A DNA stretch of 64,000 nucleotides from Spirochaetae bacterium HGW-Spirochaetae-4 (GCA_002839335.1 PGXU01000001.1:101687-165686), one strand, 5' to 3'. Positions 26,252 through 35,541 are shown, numbered from the stretch's first letter. Translations and numbers: made by a program. The notes: generated by a model not told the origin, from the sequence alone.

Positions 26252-27754
26252 TTATGTTGGAATTTTATGTTCCTGCTGGAATTCCCGAGGGGACAACCCC
26301 ACGGTATTTCTGAACACACGGGAAAAATAGCTGTAATCCGAGAATCCTGTCAGCGTCGAGACCTCCTGGATCTTCATGCCGGTCCGGATCATCTGTTTCG
26401 CTACGCGCATGCGGATCTCGGTAAGGTGGTCGGTGAAGGAGGAACCGATATAGTCCCTGAACAGTTTGCTGAAGTAGGAGGGGCTGAGGTTGGCGAATTC
26501 GGCCATTTGTTCCAACGAGATCGGCTGGGCATACTGGGCGTTCATATAGTCGTCGACTTCCTTGAACAAACGGACATACTTGTCTTTCCTATCCATTTCC
26601 ACAACCGTACAAGCCGCATCAAGAAAATCCATGAAATATCGCTCGAGTTCCATGAGCGAGCTCTTGTATACCGGCTCATGGCTAAAGTGTGCGATCCTTC
26701 CCTTGATAGTCCGTGTCACCACCAACACCATCTCGTAGGTCCGGTCCAGAACCAACTGCTGGTCTTCCCCATACGTGAAGGCCAGCATGTCCTGGATCCG
26801 GTGTGCGAGCCTGCGTGCGTCGGGCAGCCTGGCATCCATGACAGCTTCCGCAAGCTCCCGCTCATGCTGCTCGATCTCCGAATCCGAGGCAAAGGAACGC
26901 TGGATTTCCAAATCGTCGAATCCGACCAACGGCTTGTTGTTCCGGATCGCAAGATAATAGGCCTGCGAGGCTTGGCGGAGCGCCCGGGGAATAGTTTCAA
27001 GGGAGTCGAAGGGGCGTCCGACACCGACATGGCACAACGGGCAGGAAACAAGGATATCTTCAGGATTGAACCTGGCTGACAATGCTTCGGCCTTGGTGGA
27101 GAAGAGCAGTACGCTGATACGGTCGACAGACGGGAAGTAGCAAGCCTTGAACGGAGTGGAGGGCACACTCCTTTCGAGCAACGGCAACAGCTCCTGGTCG
27201 TCGATACCATCGAAGATCAATGCTATTCCCTGCTCCTCATGGATTCCTTCCAATGCAAAGTAGGCATGCATCGCTTCGGCGGATACCATACCGTACTTCA
27301 GGGAAGCAAAGAAGCTCCGGTTGAACTGTTTGAGGATCTTACGGATATCCTCCACTCCCCGGGCGGCGGTATTATCGGCAGCCCGTCCGATCTCGGAAAC
27401 AAGTCGGGTGAGCAGTGCGACGACTTCTCCTGCCGATGCGGGTTTGACCAGATAGTCCTTCGCACCGAGCCGTATCGCCTCCTGGGCGAAATCGAAGGTG
27501 TTCCAGGCTGTCAGGAACACCACACGGCAATCGGGCGCGATCTCGGCTATGCGCCGTGCGGCCTCGATGCCCGAAAGTCCCGGCATCCTGATATCGAGCA
27601 AGGCGATGTCGACCTTTGTGGACTGTACGGTCTCGACTGCTTCCCTTCCGTTGCGCACCTTGATGGTATGCAATGCCAAGGCACTCTTCTTTACCAACAG
27701 GTCTATGGCGTCCCGCTCCAACTGTTCGTCGTCGGCAATGAGCAACGTATACAT
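26252..27754 (-). CDS. YesN-type response regulator (receiver plus AraC HTH)
   Basis: The 500-residue protein starts with a receiver (IADDEQLERD, phospho-acceptor in LLDIRMPGLSG, Lys in YLVKPASAGEVV). A long middle region follows, then a C-terminal AraC-type double helix-turn-helix: ISLEQMAEFANLSPSYFSKLFRDYIGSSF and IQEVSTLTGFSDYSYFSRVFRNTVGLSPREF. It is encoded directly after its kinase, and its gene ends about 130 bp upstream of the TRAP binding-protein gene on the same strand. It likely activates TRAP genes in response to the substrate. Confidence 0.93.
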   Translation of the reverse strand: MYTLLIADDEQLERDAIDLLVKKSALALHTIKVRNGREAVETVQSTKVDIALLDIRMPGLSGIEAARRIAEIAPDCRVVFLTAWNTFDFAQEAIRLGAKDYLVKPASAGEVVALLTRLVSEIGRAADNTAARGVEDIRKILKQFNRSFFASLKYGMVSAEAMHAYFALEGIHEEQGIALIFDGIDDQELLPLLERSVPSTPFKACYFPSVDRISVLLFSTKAEALSARFNPEDILVSCPLCHVGVGRPFDSLETIPRALRQASQAYYLAIRNNKPLVGFDDLEIQRSFASDSEIEQHERELAEAVMDARLPDARRLAHRIQDMLAFTYGEDQQLVLDRTYEMVLVVTRTIKGRIAHFSHEPVYKSSLMELERYFMDFLDAACTVVEMDRKDKYVRLFKEVDDYMNAQYAQPISLEQMAEFANLSPSYFSKLFRDYIGSSFTDHLTEIRMRVAKQMIRTGMKIQEVSTLTGFSDYSYFSRVFRNTVGLSPREFQQEHKIPT

Positions 27755-27755
27755 G

Positions 27756-29261
27756 TCACATCGCTCCCAACCGGTCCTGCTTGCGGATCGGCAAGGTCAG
27801 GAGGATAACCGTCCCGCTCGGTTCGCGGGGTCTGACCTCCATATGGGACGTACTGCCGTAATACAGCTTGATGCGTTCCAACACATTCGCCATCCCGATA
27901 TGGGTGTTGTCGTTCGCCCCCTGTGGTCCCAGCGCGATCTCGCGCTGTGCATCGGCAATACCGACTCCCGTGTCCTCGATGGTGATGAAGAGTTTCCGTT
28001 TGATGCTTTCTATGGCGATACGCACGGTCCCACCATCCTCCAACGGTTCAAGCCCATGGATAATCGCATTCTCGACGAACGGTTGGATGATCAATGGCGG
28101 GATCAGTATGGAGTGCAGGTCTTCGGGACACTCGAGTGCGTATTCGAGGCGTTCGCCGAACCGGATCTTCTGGATCTTCAGATATTTTCCAATGAACTCC
28201 AGTTCCTCACGCAAGGATACCGTTGTGCGTTGGTCCAACATGTAGCGGAATATTCCGGCAAGGTCGGTCACCAGCTCGGCCGTATCCTCGGCATCCTCGA
28301 AGAGGGCGGTACGCGAGATGGTGTTCATGGCGTTGAATAGGAAGTGGGGGTTTATCTGGGCCTGGAGTGTCAGCAACCGGGCACGGTCGAGTTCCCGCTT
28401 CACCTTCACCTGCTGCAGTTCCTGCACATGTATCCGCTTTTCAAGTTTGGCATTCTCATCCAAGGTTTCGATCCGTTCCTTGAGGCTGGCTTTCATGGAG
28501 TTCAGGCTCTGTTCCAGAAAGCGGATCTCGCTAGGCCCGACCGCCGGTAAATCGGGGGTCTCCAAGTTGCCCTTCGTGATCTCGCGTGCGGTATCGACCA
28601 TCGACCGTACCGGCTGCACCAACGACCGTACGATCATGACAATCGCAAAGGTGTAGATGACGGCGAACAGCAAGACCAGCAGCATGGCCAGGGTCCTGAT
28701 ATGGGAAATCGAGGCTTGCATGCGCTCGACCGCTTCGGCATCCTGGGTGACCGCACTCGAAAGGAATCGGGCGTACACGTAATTGTCCAGGTAGTTGAAT
28801 GTCGTGTCGATCATGTAGTATCGGGTATAGCCGGCGACATCGAGCGGCAGGTTGTCCAACACCAACGGTTTCTGTTGGGAGATGAAATCGAGGCCGTTGC
28901 GGATACCCCTGAGAAGAAAATACTGGTCAGGACTCACATCGAAGGCAATCTCCAGGCGTTGGAGCATCAACCGGGCCCTGATCTCGGCTCCGGACAAGTC
29001 GCTCAAGGCCTTGATCTTCTGCTCTTCGGTGGTGGTGTTGAACACCAGGCGGTTGAAAGCTTCCCGCTGCTCGGACAGGTGCGAGGCCAATTGCATGACC
29101 GTCGCATACCGGGAAGTCTGTTGCTGGACCGTGGAAAGCTGCGCGAAGATAATGGCGAACAGGATTGCTCCCAATACGAGCAATGTGGTCACCATCAGCA
29201 CGCTGTAGGTGACCAGAAGTTGTCCGAAACTGTGCACACGTTTGTGCTTGCCCTCCGCCAT
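27756..29261 (-). CDS. YesM-type sensor histidine kinase
   Basis: The 501-residue kinase has a TM helix at about 15-37, an extracytoplasmic sensor region, a second TM near 190-210, a HAMP domain (VRSLVQPVRSMVDTAREITKGNL), a His_kinase block with QINPHFLFNAMNTISR (phosphorylated His) and an HATPase with PPLIIQPFVENAIIHG and DTGVGI. This is the YesM class, paired with AraC-type regulators in sugar and oligosaccharide uptake. The stop is 2 bp from the regulator start, so the two are coupled. Confidence 0.93.
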   Translation of the reverse strand: MAEGKHKRVHSFGQLLVTYSVLMVTTLLVLGAILFAIIFAQLSTVQQQTSRYATVMQLASHLSEQREAFNRLVFNTTTEEQKIKALSDLSGAEIRARLMLQRLEIAFDVSPDQYFLLRGIRNGLDFISQQKPLVLDNLPLDVAGYTRYYMIDTTFNYLDNYVYARFLSSAVTQDAEAVERMQASISHIRTLAMLLVLLFAVIYTFAIVMIVRSLVQPVRSMVDTAREITKGNLETPDLPAVGPSEIRFLEQSLNSMKASLKERIETLDENAKLEKRIHVQELQQVKVKRELDRARLLTLQAQINPHFLFNAMNTISRTALFEDAEDTAELVTDLAGIFRYMLDQRTTVSLREELEFIGKYLKIQKIRFGERLEYALECPEDLHSILIPPLIIQPFVENAIIHGLEPLEDGGTVRIAIESIKRKLFITIEDTGVGIADAQREIALGPQGANDNTHIGMANVLERIKLYYGSTSHMEVRPREPSGTVILLTLPIRKQDRLGAM

Positions 29262-29272
29262 ATCGTACCGAC

Positions 29273-30382
29273 CTATTGCCTACTCGCGTTGGCGATATAC
29301 TCCAAACGCTCGATAATGGGCAGCTTTTGCGTACACAAGGGCTCGCATTGGCCGCATGCGATACATTTTGCCGCGAGTTTGGGGTCGACACCCCAATGGT
29401 TCTTCATGCGGACAAACATCTGCTGGTCGTCTCCACCGCTCAGAATGTGCATGTTGTAGGAATCGAGCAGTTTGGGAATAGGAACTTCCTCAGGGCAGGA
29501 ATCGCAATAGGCACACGTCGTGCAAAGCGAATTGAGTTCGCTGGTCAGGTGGGCCGCCATTTCCTCCAGATACCCCTCGGGAACCGGTTGCAGGTCCTGT
29601 GCCGCAAGGACATTCTCCTCGACCTCTTCAACGGTACTGAAACCGGGTATGGCCAGCGTCGCCTTGTTCTGGGAGAGTATGAACTGCAACGCCGAGACGG
29701 CAAGGGAGGATTCCCCTCGCTTTAGGAAGGAGAAGTAGTCGGGGTGGGCGGGGATGATACCCCCTCCCAGGGGGTTCATGGTCACTATACCCAGTCCAGC
29801 ATCGTGGCAGGCATCGATTCCCTTCTGCCGGTAGGCGAAGTTGATCGCATTGTAGCCGAGGGTCACCGCTTCGAATATGCCGTCGTGGGCTACTTTGGCG
29901 ATATCCTCGCCATTGAGGTGGGTGGTGAAGCAGATATGGGTGATCAGCCCCTCGCGTTGGGCCTCCAGCGCCCCTTCATACACGCCTCCCTTCTTCAGGT
30001 ATTCCCGGTAATCATCCAGGGTCTTCACCGACCACATGTTGTAGAAGTCGATAGTGCCGACACCAAGCCGTTCGAGCGACTGGTCGATCATCTTGCGCCC
30101 TTCCTTGGCGGTCCGGGCGTTCCAGAGTCCGCATTTGGTCGACACATGGTAGGTGGAGCGGTCCATGGTCTTGAATGCCTCACCATAGATCTTCTCGCTG
30201 GTATCGTCGCAGTACCCCGGAGCAGTATCGAAATAGTTGATCCCCAACTCATGGGCCTTGTGCACGACTGCCACGGCTCGCGTGTAGTCGCCTTGTGCAT
30301 AATCCTCTTTCTTGAACCGCATGCCGCCCATGCCGATCACCGATACCGATTTTCCGGTCTTGCCAAAGGGCCTATAGATCAT
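29273..30382 (-). CDS. Aldo/keto reductase with C-terminal 4Fe-4S domain
   Basis: ATG 30382 follows GGGAGG; the longer track frame is not supported. The 369-residue protein begins MIYRPFGKTGKSVSVIGMGGMRF and has the AKR core (GINYFDTAPGYCDDTSEKIYGEAF; STKCGLW). A C-terminal ferredoxin-like region follows with CTTCAYCDSCPEEV and CIACGQCEPLCTQKLPI, eight Cys in two groups. This YccK-like/Fe-S AKR subfamily is common in anaerobes and probably couples NAD(P)H oxidation to iron-sulfur electron transfer. Substrate unknown. It lies just upstream of the YesM gene but downstream of a strong terminator. Confidence 0.9.
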   Translation of the reverse strand: MIYRPFGKTGKSVSVIGMGGMRFKKEDYAQGDYTRAVAVVHKAHELGINYFDTAPGYCDDTSEKIYGEAFKTMDRSTYHVSTKCGLWNARTAKEGRKMIDQSLERLGVGTIDFYNMWSVKTLDDYREYLKKGGVYEGALEAQREGLITHICFTTHLNGEDIAKVAHDGIFEAVTLGYNAINFAYRQKGIDACHDAGLGIVTMNPLGGGIIPAHPDYFSFLKRGESSLAVSALQFILSQNKATLAIPGFSTVEEVEENVLAAQDLQPVPEGYLEEMAAHLTSELNSLCTTCAYCDSCPEEVPIPKLLDSYNMHILSGGDDQQMFVRMKNHWGVDPKLAAKCIACGQCEPLCTQKLPIIERLEYIANASRQ

Positions 30383-30410
30383 TCGAAGATACCTCCCGGG
30401 ATAATTTGGC

Positions 30411-30439
30411 AAAAAGGGGAGACCCGATCGGGACTCCCC
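30411..30439 (-). terminator. Terminator after the CoA-disulfide reductase gene
   Basis: Minus strand: GGGGAG-T-CCC-GATC-GGG-T-CTCCCC followed by TTTTT. Strong rho-independent terminator, 28 bp ahead of the aldo/keto reductase start, so that gene needs read-through or a promoter close by. Confidence 0.9.
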
Positions 30440-30476
30440 ATGGTTGCGCCGAATGTGCAGTATACCACACGGAAAA

Positions 30477-32963
30477 TCAGATGAACAGGTTGACTCCACT
30501 TTCCGAGGCAGCTTCCATGTAGGTCGCCACGCCACCGATCTCGACTCCATCAAGCAATTCGACCGCTGGGATACCCATGATATCCATGGACATCTGGCAG
30601 GCTACCATGCGAACCCCCGCCATGCGGGCTTGGGTATACATGGAACGCAGTTGGTCGACATGCTTCTGACGCATCCGCCGCTTCATCAACTTGGGACCCA
30701 TTCCGGCGAAGTTGATCTGCGAGAGGGACAGGTCGTCCATTCCCTTCGGCAACATCATGCCGAACATCCTGCCCATGAAATCCTTCTTCACCTTGCCTGT
30801 TTTGCGGGTCCGCAATACGGTGAGACCCCAGAAGGTGAAGAACATGGTCACTTTGCGTCCGGTCGCGGCCGCACCGTTGGCGAGGACGAACGCCGCAAGT
30901 ACACGGTCCATATCATTCGAGAATACGATGATCGATGCACCATCCTGGACGGGGGCTGTGGTTGTGTTCGAGGCATGGCCGACAGCACTACCCTGGCCCT
31001 TCTCCAATACGGCTTCTATCGTACCATCCTTGGTTTCCAACGAAACCAGGCGGTTGCCCGTCAGCCGGGCCCAGGATTGGACGTCCTTGGTGAACCCCGG
31101 ATCGGTTGCCAGCACGCGCAGGAAATCTCCCCGGGTCAGGGCATCCATGGATTTCTTCATGGTCAAGATGGGTCCCGGACACTGCAAGCCACAGGCATCG
31201 ACCAGTGTGATCGACTCGGATTGCGGGGAACGGGGACTGCCATCCTCCTCGCCGACACTGGTGGTGAACAATGCCACCTGGGCCTCTTGCGGGTGCAGCA
31301 AGGCATCCCGTTCATTGTCGACAGCATGCCAGGTGCGATACCCGCCGGTGAGGTTGTATATGTCGGCAAATCCGTGTTGGCGAAGCATCCGCTCGGCCAG
31401 ATACCCACGCAGGCCAATGGCACAGTAGACGACGATCGGCCGGTCCTTTGGAATCTCGGACAGGCGGCTGCGGATTTCCGTATGGGGAATATTCACAGCG
31501 CCCGGTATGGCTCCGAGGTCGAATTCCTCGGCGGTACGGACATCGAGGAAAACCGCCTGGTTCGCGCGAAGCTCTTCGATCGCTTCCCACGTAGTCAACC
31601 GGCTTATGCCATCCATGGCGTTTTGGGCAACGAATCCCACCATGTTCAACGGATCCTTTGCACTGGAATAGGGTGGTGCGTAGGCTTGTTCGAATTCGGT
31701 AAGGTCCGCAATGGTTCCGCCCTTCTTGATATAGGCGGCAAGGACATCGATACGTTTGTCGACTCCGTCATAGCCGACCGATTGTCCACCATACAATGTT
31801 CCGGATTGTGGATCGTAGAGGATTTTCACCGCCAGTTGGAGGGAGTTGGGGTAATAGCCGGCGTGACTGCCCGCATGCGTGGTCACTTCGGCATAGGGTA
31901 TCTCAGCCATCTTCAACTGTTTGCCGGTCATTCCTGTGGAGGCTGCGGTGAGTTCGAATATCTTTGCGATGCTTGTCGCTATGGTGCCGGTGTAGGGTTT
32001 GCAGCTACCGTGCACAATCGCCTCTGCGCAGAGTCTGGCCTGCTTGTTGGCAGGACCGGCAAGAGGCACGGTGACTGGTTTTGCGGTGAATGGGCTGGGG
32101 AATTCGATCGCATCGCCGACTGCCTTGATATGGGGGTCGCTGGTGGTGAACTGGTCGTCGACGGAGATTGCGCCGCTGGTTCCCAGCCTCAGGCCGGCAT
32201 CGTGGGCGATCTTGGTGTCGGGACGGACACCGATCGAGAGGATGACCATATCGGTGGCGATCACCGTACCCGAGGCCAAGGTGACCAGTATCTCGCCCTT
32301 CTGGCGTTCGAAACTCTTCACTCCGTCCTTGAGGTACAAGTGGATGCCCTTGTCCCGCAAATGTTGCTGGACTATGGCGGCCATGTCGTAATCGATCACA
32401 TTCATGACCTGCTCGAGCGCTTCCACAAGGGTAACCTTTATCTGGCGCTCCTTGAGGTTCTCGGCCATTTCGAGGCCGATGAAGCCGCCTCCGACAACCA
32501 CGGCGCGGGTTGTCTGCGAGTTCTCGAGCTTCTGGACGATTGCATCGACATCGCTCACCGAACGCAGGGAGTAGATGGCGGGATCGTCGATACCGGGAAT
32601 CCTGGGACGGATCGGTGCGGCTCCGGGGCTGAGCACCAACGTATCATAGTACTGGTCGAACTCACTTCCTGTCTGGAGATCCTTGACCCGGACGAACTGC
32701 TCCTCCTTGTGGATCGAGACGACTTCATGGCGAGTCTTGACTTCGACTCCGAACACTTCGTTGAAACGTTCGGCGGTCACGACAAACAGGCGTGAACGTT
32801 CGGTGATGGTTCCTCCCGCATAATACGGCAATCCACAATTCGCATAACTGATATGTTCGCCACGCTCGAACATGATGATGTGTGCCTGCTCGTCGAGTCG
32901 GCGCAACCGTGCTGCGGTTCCTGCACCGCCGGCGACACCGCCGACGATAACGTACGTCTTCAT
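30477..32963 (-). CDS. CoA-disulfide reductase fused to rhodanese, TusA and DsrE-like domains
   Basis: The 828-residue protein starts with an FAD/NAD-dependent disulfide oxidoreductase (about 1-445; VIVGGVAGGAGTAARLRR, redox Cys in SYANCGLPYY). Then come a rhodanese domain (about 455-545; VVYCAIGLRGYLAERML with the persulfide Cys), a TusA/SirA domain (about 585-655; VDACGLQCPGPIL) and a DsrE/F-like domain (about 675-828; SIIVFSNDMDRVLAAF). This is the CoADR-RHD family with further sulfur-relay modules. It probably reduces CoA-disulfides or polysulfides and passes sulfane sulfur between its domains. Its start overlaps the MarR stop (ATGA). Confidence 0.93.
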   Translation of the reverse strand: MKTYVIVGGVAGGAGTAARLRRLDEQAHIIMFERGEHISYANCGLPYYAGGTITERSRLFVVTAERFNEVFGVEVKTRHEVVSIHKEEQFVRVKDLQTGSEFDQYYDTLVLSPGAAPIRPRIPGIDDPAIYSLRSVSDVDAIVQKLENSQTTRAVVVGGGFIGLEMAENLKERQIKVTLVEALEQVMNVIDYDMAAIVQQHLRDKGIHLYLKDGVKSFERQKGEILVTLASGTVIATDMVILSIGVRPDTKIAHDAGLRLGTSGAISVDDQFTTSDPHIKAVGDAIEFPSPFTAKPVTVPLAGPANKQARLCAEAIVHGSCKPYTGTIATSIAKIFELTAASTGMTGKQLKMAEIPYAEVTTHAGSHAGYYPNSLQLAVKILYDPQSGTLYGGQSVGYDGVDKRIDVLAAYIKKGGTIADLTEFEQAYAPPYSSAKDPLNMVGFVAQNAMDGISRLTTWEAIEELRANQAVFLDVRTAEEFDLGAIPGAVNIPHTEIRSRLSEIPKDRPIVVYCAIGLRGYLAERMLRQHGFADIYNLTGGYRTWHAVDNERDALLHPQEAQVALFTTSVGEEDGSPRSPQSESITLVDACGLQCPGPILTMKKSMDALTRGDFLRVLATDPGFTKDVQSWARLTGNRLVSLETKDGTIEAVLEKGQGSAVGHASNTTTAPVQDGASIIVFSNDMDRVLAAFVLANGAAATGRKVTMFFTFWGLTVLRTRKTGKVKKDFMGRMFGMMLPKGMDDLSLSQINFAGMGPKLMKRRMRQKHVDQLRSMYTQARMAGVRMVACQMSMDIMGIPAVELLDGVEIGGVATYMEAASESGVNLFI

Positions 32964-33361
32964 ATGGTTTCTCCTGGCTGCACGCTGTTCGCATGCAGTA
33001 TTTCGATTGCTTCCTCAAGATGGTGGGGAATGGCGATGTCCGTACAGCGCAGTGTCGCCACCAACTGCGCTCCCGCTTCGGTGAGATGGATTGATACCGC
33101 ACGACGATCGTCGGGGGACATCGTCCGAGTCAAGAGTCCCCGCCTCTCCAGGGAGTCGAGGATTCGGCTCAAACGAGATGGGGAAAGTTCCAATTCCTCC
33201 GAGAGGCTACCCGGATCCCCTTTGCCTTTACCGGTTTGGCACAGGCAGAGTGCTTCGTTGAGCGAGAGGGCGGTGGTATCCTTCAGGGTTTGTTCAAAAT
33301 GGCGGAGGTCCAGGACCAGCCGGCGTAGATCGCATAAATCGTACAAGACGGACTCCTTCAT
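32960..33361 (-). CDS. MarR-family regulator
   Basis: The start at 33361 (MKESVLYDLCDLRRL) fits the family better than the longer frame, though the upstream purine tract AAAGAAAAG is only a weak Shine-Dalgarno. The 133-residue product has the winged helix SLSEELELSPSRLSRILDSLERRGLLTRTMSPDDRRAVSIHLTEAG. Cys residues at CDLCDLR-like positions near the N-terminus and CLCQTG could give redox sensing, as in some MarR proteins that respond to sulfur species. It is translationally coupled to the CoA-disulfide reductase gene, which is the likely target. Confidence 0.87.
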   Translation of the reverse strand: MKESVLYDLCDLRRLVLDLRHFEQTLKDTTALSLNEALCLCQTGKGKGDPGSLSEELELSPSRLSRILDSLERRGLLTRTMSPDDRRAVSIHLTEAGAQLVATLRCTDIAIPHHLEEAIEILHANSVQPGETI

Positions 33362-33456
33362 ATTCTTTTCTTTTGCGCTTAGCAATATTTTCCAATGGCA
33401 ATAATAGGGAAGTTCGGGTAGTGCGTCAATATATCGATGAATTTTTCTCGATTCGA

Positions 33457-33513
33457 GGTACCTGGTACGCATTTACGTTTTTGTATACAAAATTCGAATT
33501 CGGTACCTGGTAC
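33457..33513. promoter_or_regulatory. Two GGTACCTGGTAC direct repeats between marR and ferritin
   Basis: The 12-bp sequence GGTACCTGGTAC occurs at 33457-33468 and again at 33502-33513, 45 bp apart, in the divergent intergenic region. Palindromes TTGTATACAA and AATTCGAATT lie between them. The arrangement suggests paired sites for a regulator of marR, ferritin or both. Confidence 0.5.
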
Positions 33514-33521
33514 GGTATGTT

Positions 33522-33550
33522 TTGCCAATTGGGGGAAAAAGCAGTATATT
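33522..33550 (+). promoter_or_regulatory. Ferritin promoter
   Basis: TTGCCA and TATATT are separated by 17 bp, directly downstream of the second GGTACCTGGTAC repeat. Confidence 0.6.
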
Positions 33551-33599
33551 TGGATAAAATACAAAAAAGGCACCTTCCTGTGCCGATGGAGAATGTGAA

Positions 33600-34112
33600 A
33601 TGTTGCAGAAAAGCGTAGTGGAACTATTGAACTCACAGATCAACAAGGAGTTGTTTTCGGCGTACCTATACTTGGATATGGCCGATTTTTATGCGAGCGC
33701 CGGTCTTGAGGGCTTCGAGAACTGGTTCAAGATCCAAGCCCAAGAGGAACGTGACCATGCCCTGTTGTTCCGCCAGTATATATTGAACAATGGCCACAAG
33801 GTCACCCTGGGTGCGATTGCAGATCCTTCACGCGACTACAAGGACTACAAGGCTCCGCTTGAGGGTGCGCTCGAACATGAGCGTTTCGTGACCGAATCGA
33901 TCAACACGATCTATACCGAAGCCTTGAAGGTCAAGGATTACCGGACCGTGCAATTCCTCGAATGGTTTGTGAAGGAGCAGGGCGAGGAAGAGAAGAACGC
34001 GGAGGACAATATCCGCAAATACGAATTGTTCGGCGATGGCAAGGGGCTATTCATGCTCGACCAGAGCTTCATGGCCCGCGTATACGCGGCACCTTCGCTT
34101 ATCCTCGAATAA
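33600..34112 (+). CDS. Ferritin
   Basis: The 170-residue protein has the non-haem bacterial ferritin pattern: LLNSQINKELFSAYLYLDMADFY, FKIQAQEERDHALLFRQYIL with ferroxidase Glu and His, and FLEWFVKEQGEEEKNAEDN on the third and fourth helices. It oxidises and stores iron in a 24-mer in the cytoplasm, limiting Fenton chemistry. GGAG lies upstream of the ATG. It is a single-gene unit with its own promoter and terminator in a cluster of redox-stress genes. Confidence 0.95.
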   Translation: MLQKSVVELLNSQINKELFSAYLYLDMADFYASAGLEGFENWFKIQAQEERDHALLFRQYILNNGHKVTLGAIADPSRDYKDYKAPLEGALEHERFVTESINTIYTEALKVKDYRTVQFLEWFVKEQGEEEKNAEDNIRKYELFGDGKGLFMLDQSFMARVYAAPSLILE

Positions 34113-34135
34113 TCGAATTCTCGTGAGCATACTAG

Positions 34136-34169
34136 AACGCCGGCAAGTGTTTCCACTGGCCGGCGTTTT
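34136..34169 (+). terminator. Terminator after ferritin
   Basis: AACGCCGGC ... GCCGGCGTT with an inner AAGTG/CACTG pairing and a TTTT tail. Confidence 0.85.
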
Positions 34170-34189
34170 CACTGTCTGGTGAAAGGATC

Positions 34190-34564
34190 CTAGAGATCCA
34201 CTTTCCAGAGGCCGTGGAGATTGCAGTACTCGTAGAACGCGATCACCTTGCCAAGGCAGGAGAAGGTAACCTCGGGCTTGTCCCCGGGTTTCAGGGCCTT
34301 CCGATAGATTCCGCTGTCGGTGACTGCGGCGATCCATTGGATGTAGTGCTCCTCTGTCATCGGATGGGCCACTGAACCGACCTTCACCACCATGTTGTCG
34401 CCTTTCTTCTCGACAACCGGCACGTGTTTTTCCGTTGCGGCATCGGTTGTATTGGCTTTCAACTCAACCATGGGTTTGCCACAGCAGACCAGTTCTCCGC
34501 CACCGTTGTGGACCAACTCCACAATGTTTCCGCATTCTTTGCATCGATAGAATTTTACACTCAT
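34190..34564 (-). CDS. dfx: Desulfoferrodoxin (superoxide reductase, two-iron type)
   Basis: The 124-residue protein has an N-terminal desulforedoxin domain (FYRCKECGNIVELV...CCGKPM, four Cys). A superoxide-reductase domain follows with HVPVVEKKG, HPMTEEHYIQW and FSCLGKVIAFYEYCNLHGLW, which supply the His4Cys iron site. It reduces superoxide to peroxide without making oxygen, fitting an anaerobe that also has rubrerythrin. AGGAGG precedes the ATG. It is divergent from pirin, with an inverted repeat between them. Confidence 0.96.
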   Translation of the reverse strand: MSVKFYRCKECGNIVELVHNGGGELVCCGKPMVELKANTTDAATEKHVPVVEKKGDNMVVKVGSVAHPMTEEHYIQWIAAVTDSGIYRKALKPGDKPEVTFSCLGKVIAFYEYCNLHGLWKVDL

Positions 34565-34619
34565 GAAACAATACCTCCTGATATTCTTTGGATTCGTTTC
34601 AAGTATAGTCTATCCAATC

Positions 34620-34642
34620 TTTGCCCAAATTGAAAGGGCAAA
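34620..34642. promoter_or_regulatory. Inverted repeat between dfx and pirin
   Basis: TTTGCCC and GGGCAAA, 9 bp apart, lie in the divergent promoter region. On the minus strand a TATACT box for dfx is adjacent. Possible shared operator. Confidence 0.4.
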
Positions 34643-34704
34643 TACAATTTCCCGAGGTGTGATGAAGGGAAAGGCATGCTATACTGGCCGAAACGGAGGC
34701 TTGC

Positions 34705-35541
34705 ATGAGTATAAGAACTGTACGCAAGATCGTCGGTGGCGCGGTCCAGTATGACGGCGCTGGAGTCAAGCTGGTACGGGTGGTCGGCCATTCGGACGTT
34801 GATGATTTCGACCCGTTCCTCTTGTTGGATGCATTCGATTCGACCGATCCCGCCGACTACGTGAAGGGGTTCCCTTGGCATCCCCATCGGGGAATCGAAA
34901 CGGTGACGTACCTGATCCATGGTGATATCGAGCATGGCGACTCCTTGGGAAACCAAGGGAGCATACTCGACGGGTGCTGCCAATGGATGACAGCCGGCCG
35001 TGGAATCATACACCAGGAGATGCCACAGGCGGTGGACCGTATCCTCGGGGCCCAGCTTTGGATCAACTTGCCTGCAAAGGACAAGATGACAGAACCGGCA
35101 TACCGCGACATCACCAACGATATGATACCCGAGATTTCCGACAGCACAGCTGTGGTACGTGTCATCAGCGGCCGCTATCGTGAAAAGGTTGGACCGGTGC
35201 AAGGCGACTATGTGAAGACCCTCTACCTCGATGTCCAGGTACAACCGAATTCCGAATGGCGTTTGCCGGTCGATCCTGAGGCGACGGTGTTCTGCTACCT
35301 GGTTGCAGGTACGGGGCGGTTCGACGAGACTTCGGAAAGCATTCCCTCCCACCGTGCCGCATTGTTGGCCGATGGCGATGAAGTGGTGGTGAATACCGCC
35401 AAGGACGGAGTGCGGTTCCTGTTGATCGCAGGTCGACCATTGAAGGAGCCGATTGCGTGGGGTGGTCCGATTGTCATGAATACCCGTACCGAATTGCACC
35501 AGGCCTTCAAGGAACTGGATGAAGGGACATTCATCAAATGA
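34705..35541 (+). CDS. Pirin-family protein
   Basis: ACGGAGGCTTGC precedes the ATG. The 278-residue bicupin has the pirin signature FPWHPHRGIETVTYLIHGDIEHGDSLGN, with metal-binding His residues, and QWMTAGRGIIHQEMP. Pirins are Fe-binding cupins; some show quercetinase activity and others act as redox-responsive regulators. The gene overlaps the downstream extradiol dioxygenase gene (ATGA), a pairing that hints at a shared role with aromatic or quinone compounds. Confidence 0.92.
   Translation: MSIRTVRKIVGGAVQYDGAGVKLVRVVGHSDVDDFDPFLLLDAFDSTDPADYVKGFPWHPHRGIETVTYLIHGDIEHGDSLGNQGSILDGCCQWMTAGRGIIHQEMPQAVDRILGAQLWINLPAKDKMTEPAYRDITNDMIPEISDSTAVVRVISGRYREKVGPVQGDYVKTLYLDVQVQPNSEWRLPVDPEATVFCYLVAGTGRFDETSESIPSHRAALLADGDEVVVNTAKDGVRFLLIAGRPLKEPIAWGGPIVMNTRTELHQAFKELDEGTFIK

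Noticed and set aside
30444-32795. 783-residue plus-strand ORF
   Set aside because: Antisense to the CoA-disulfide reductase, whose domains and start site are unambiguous.
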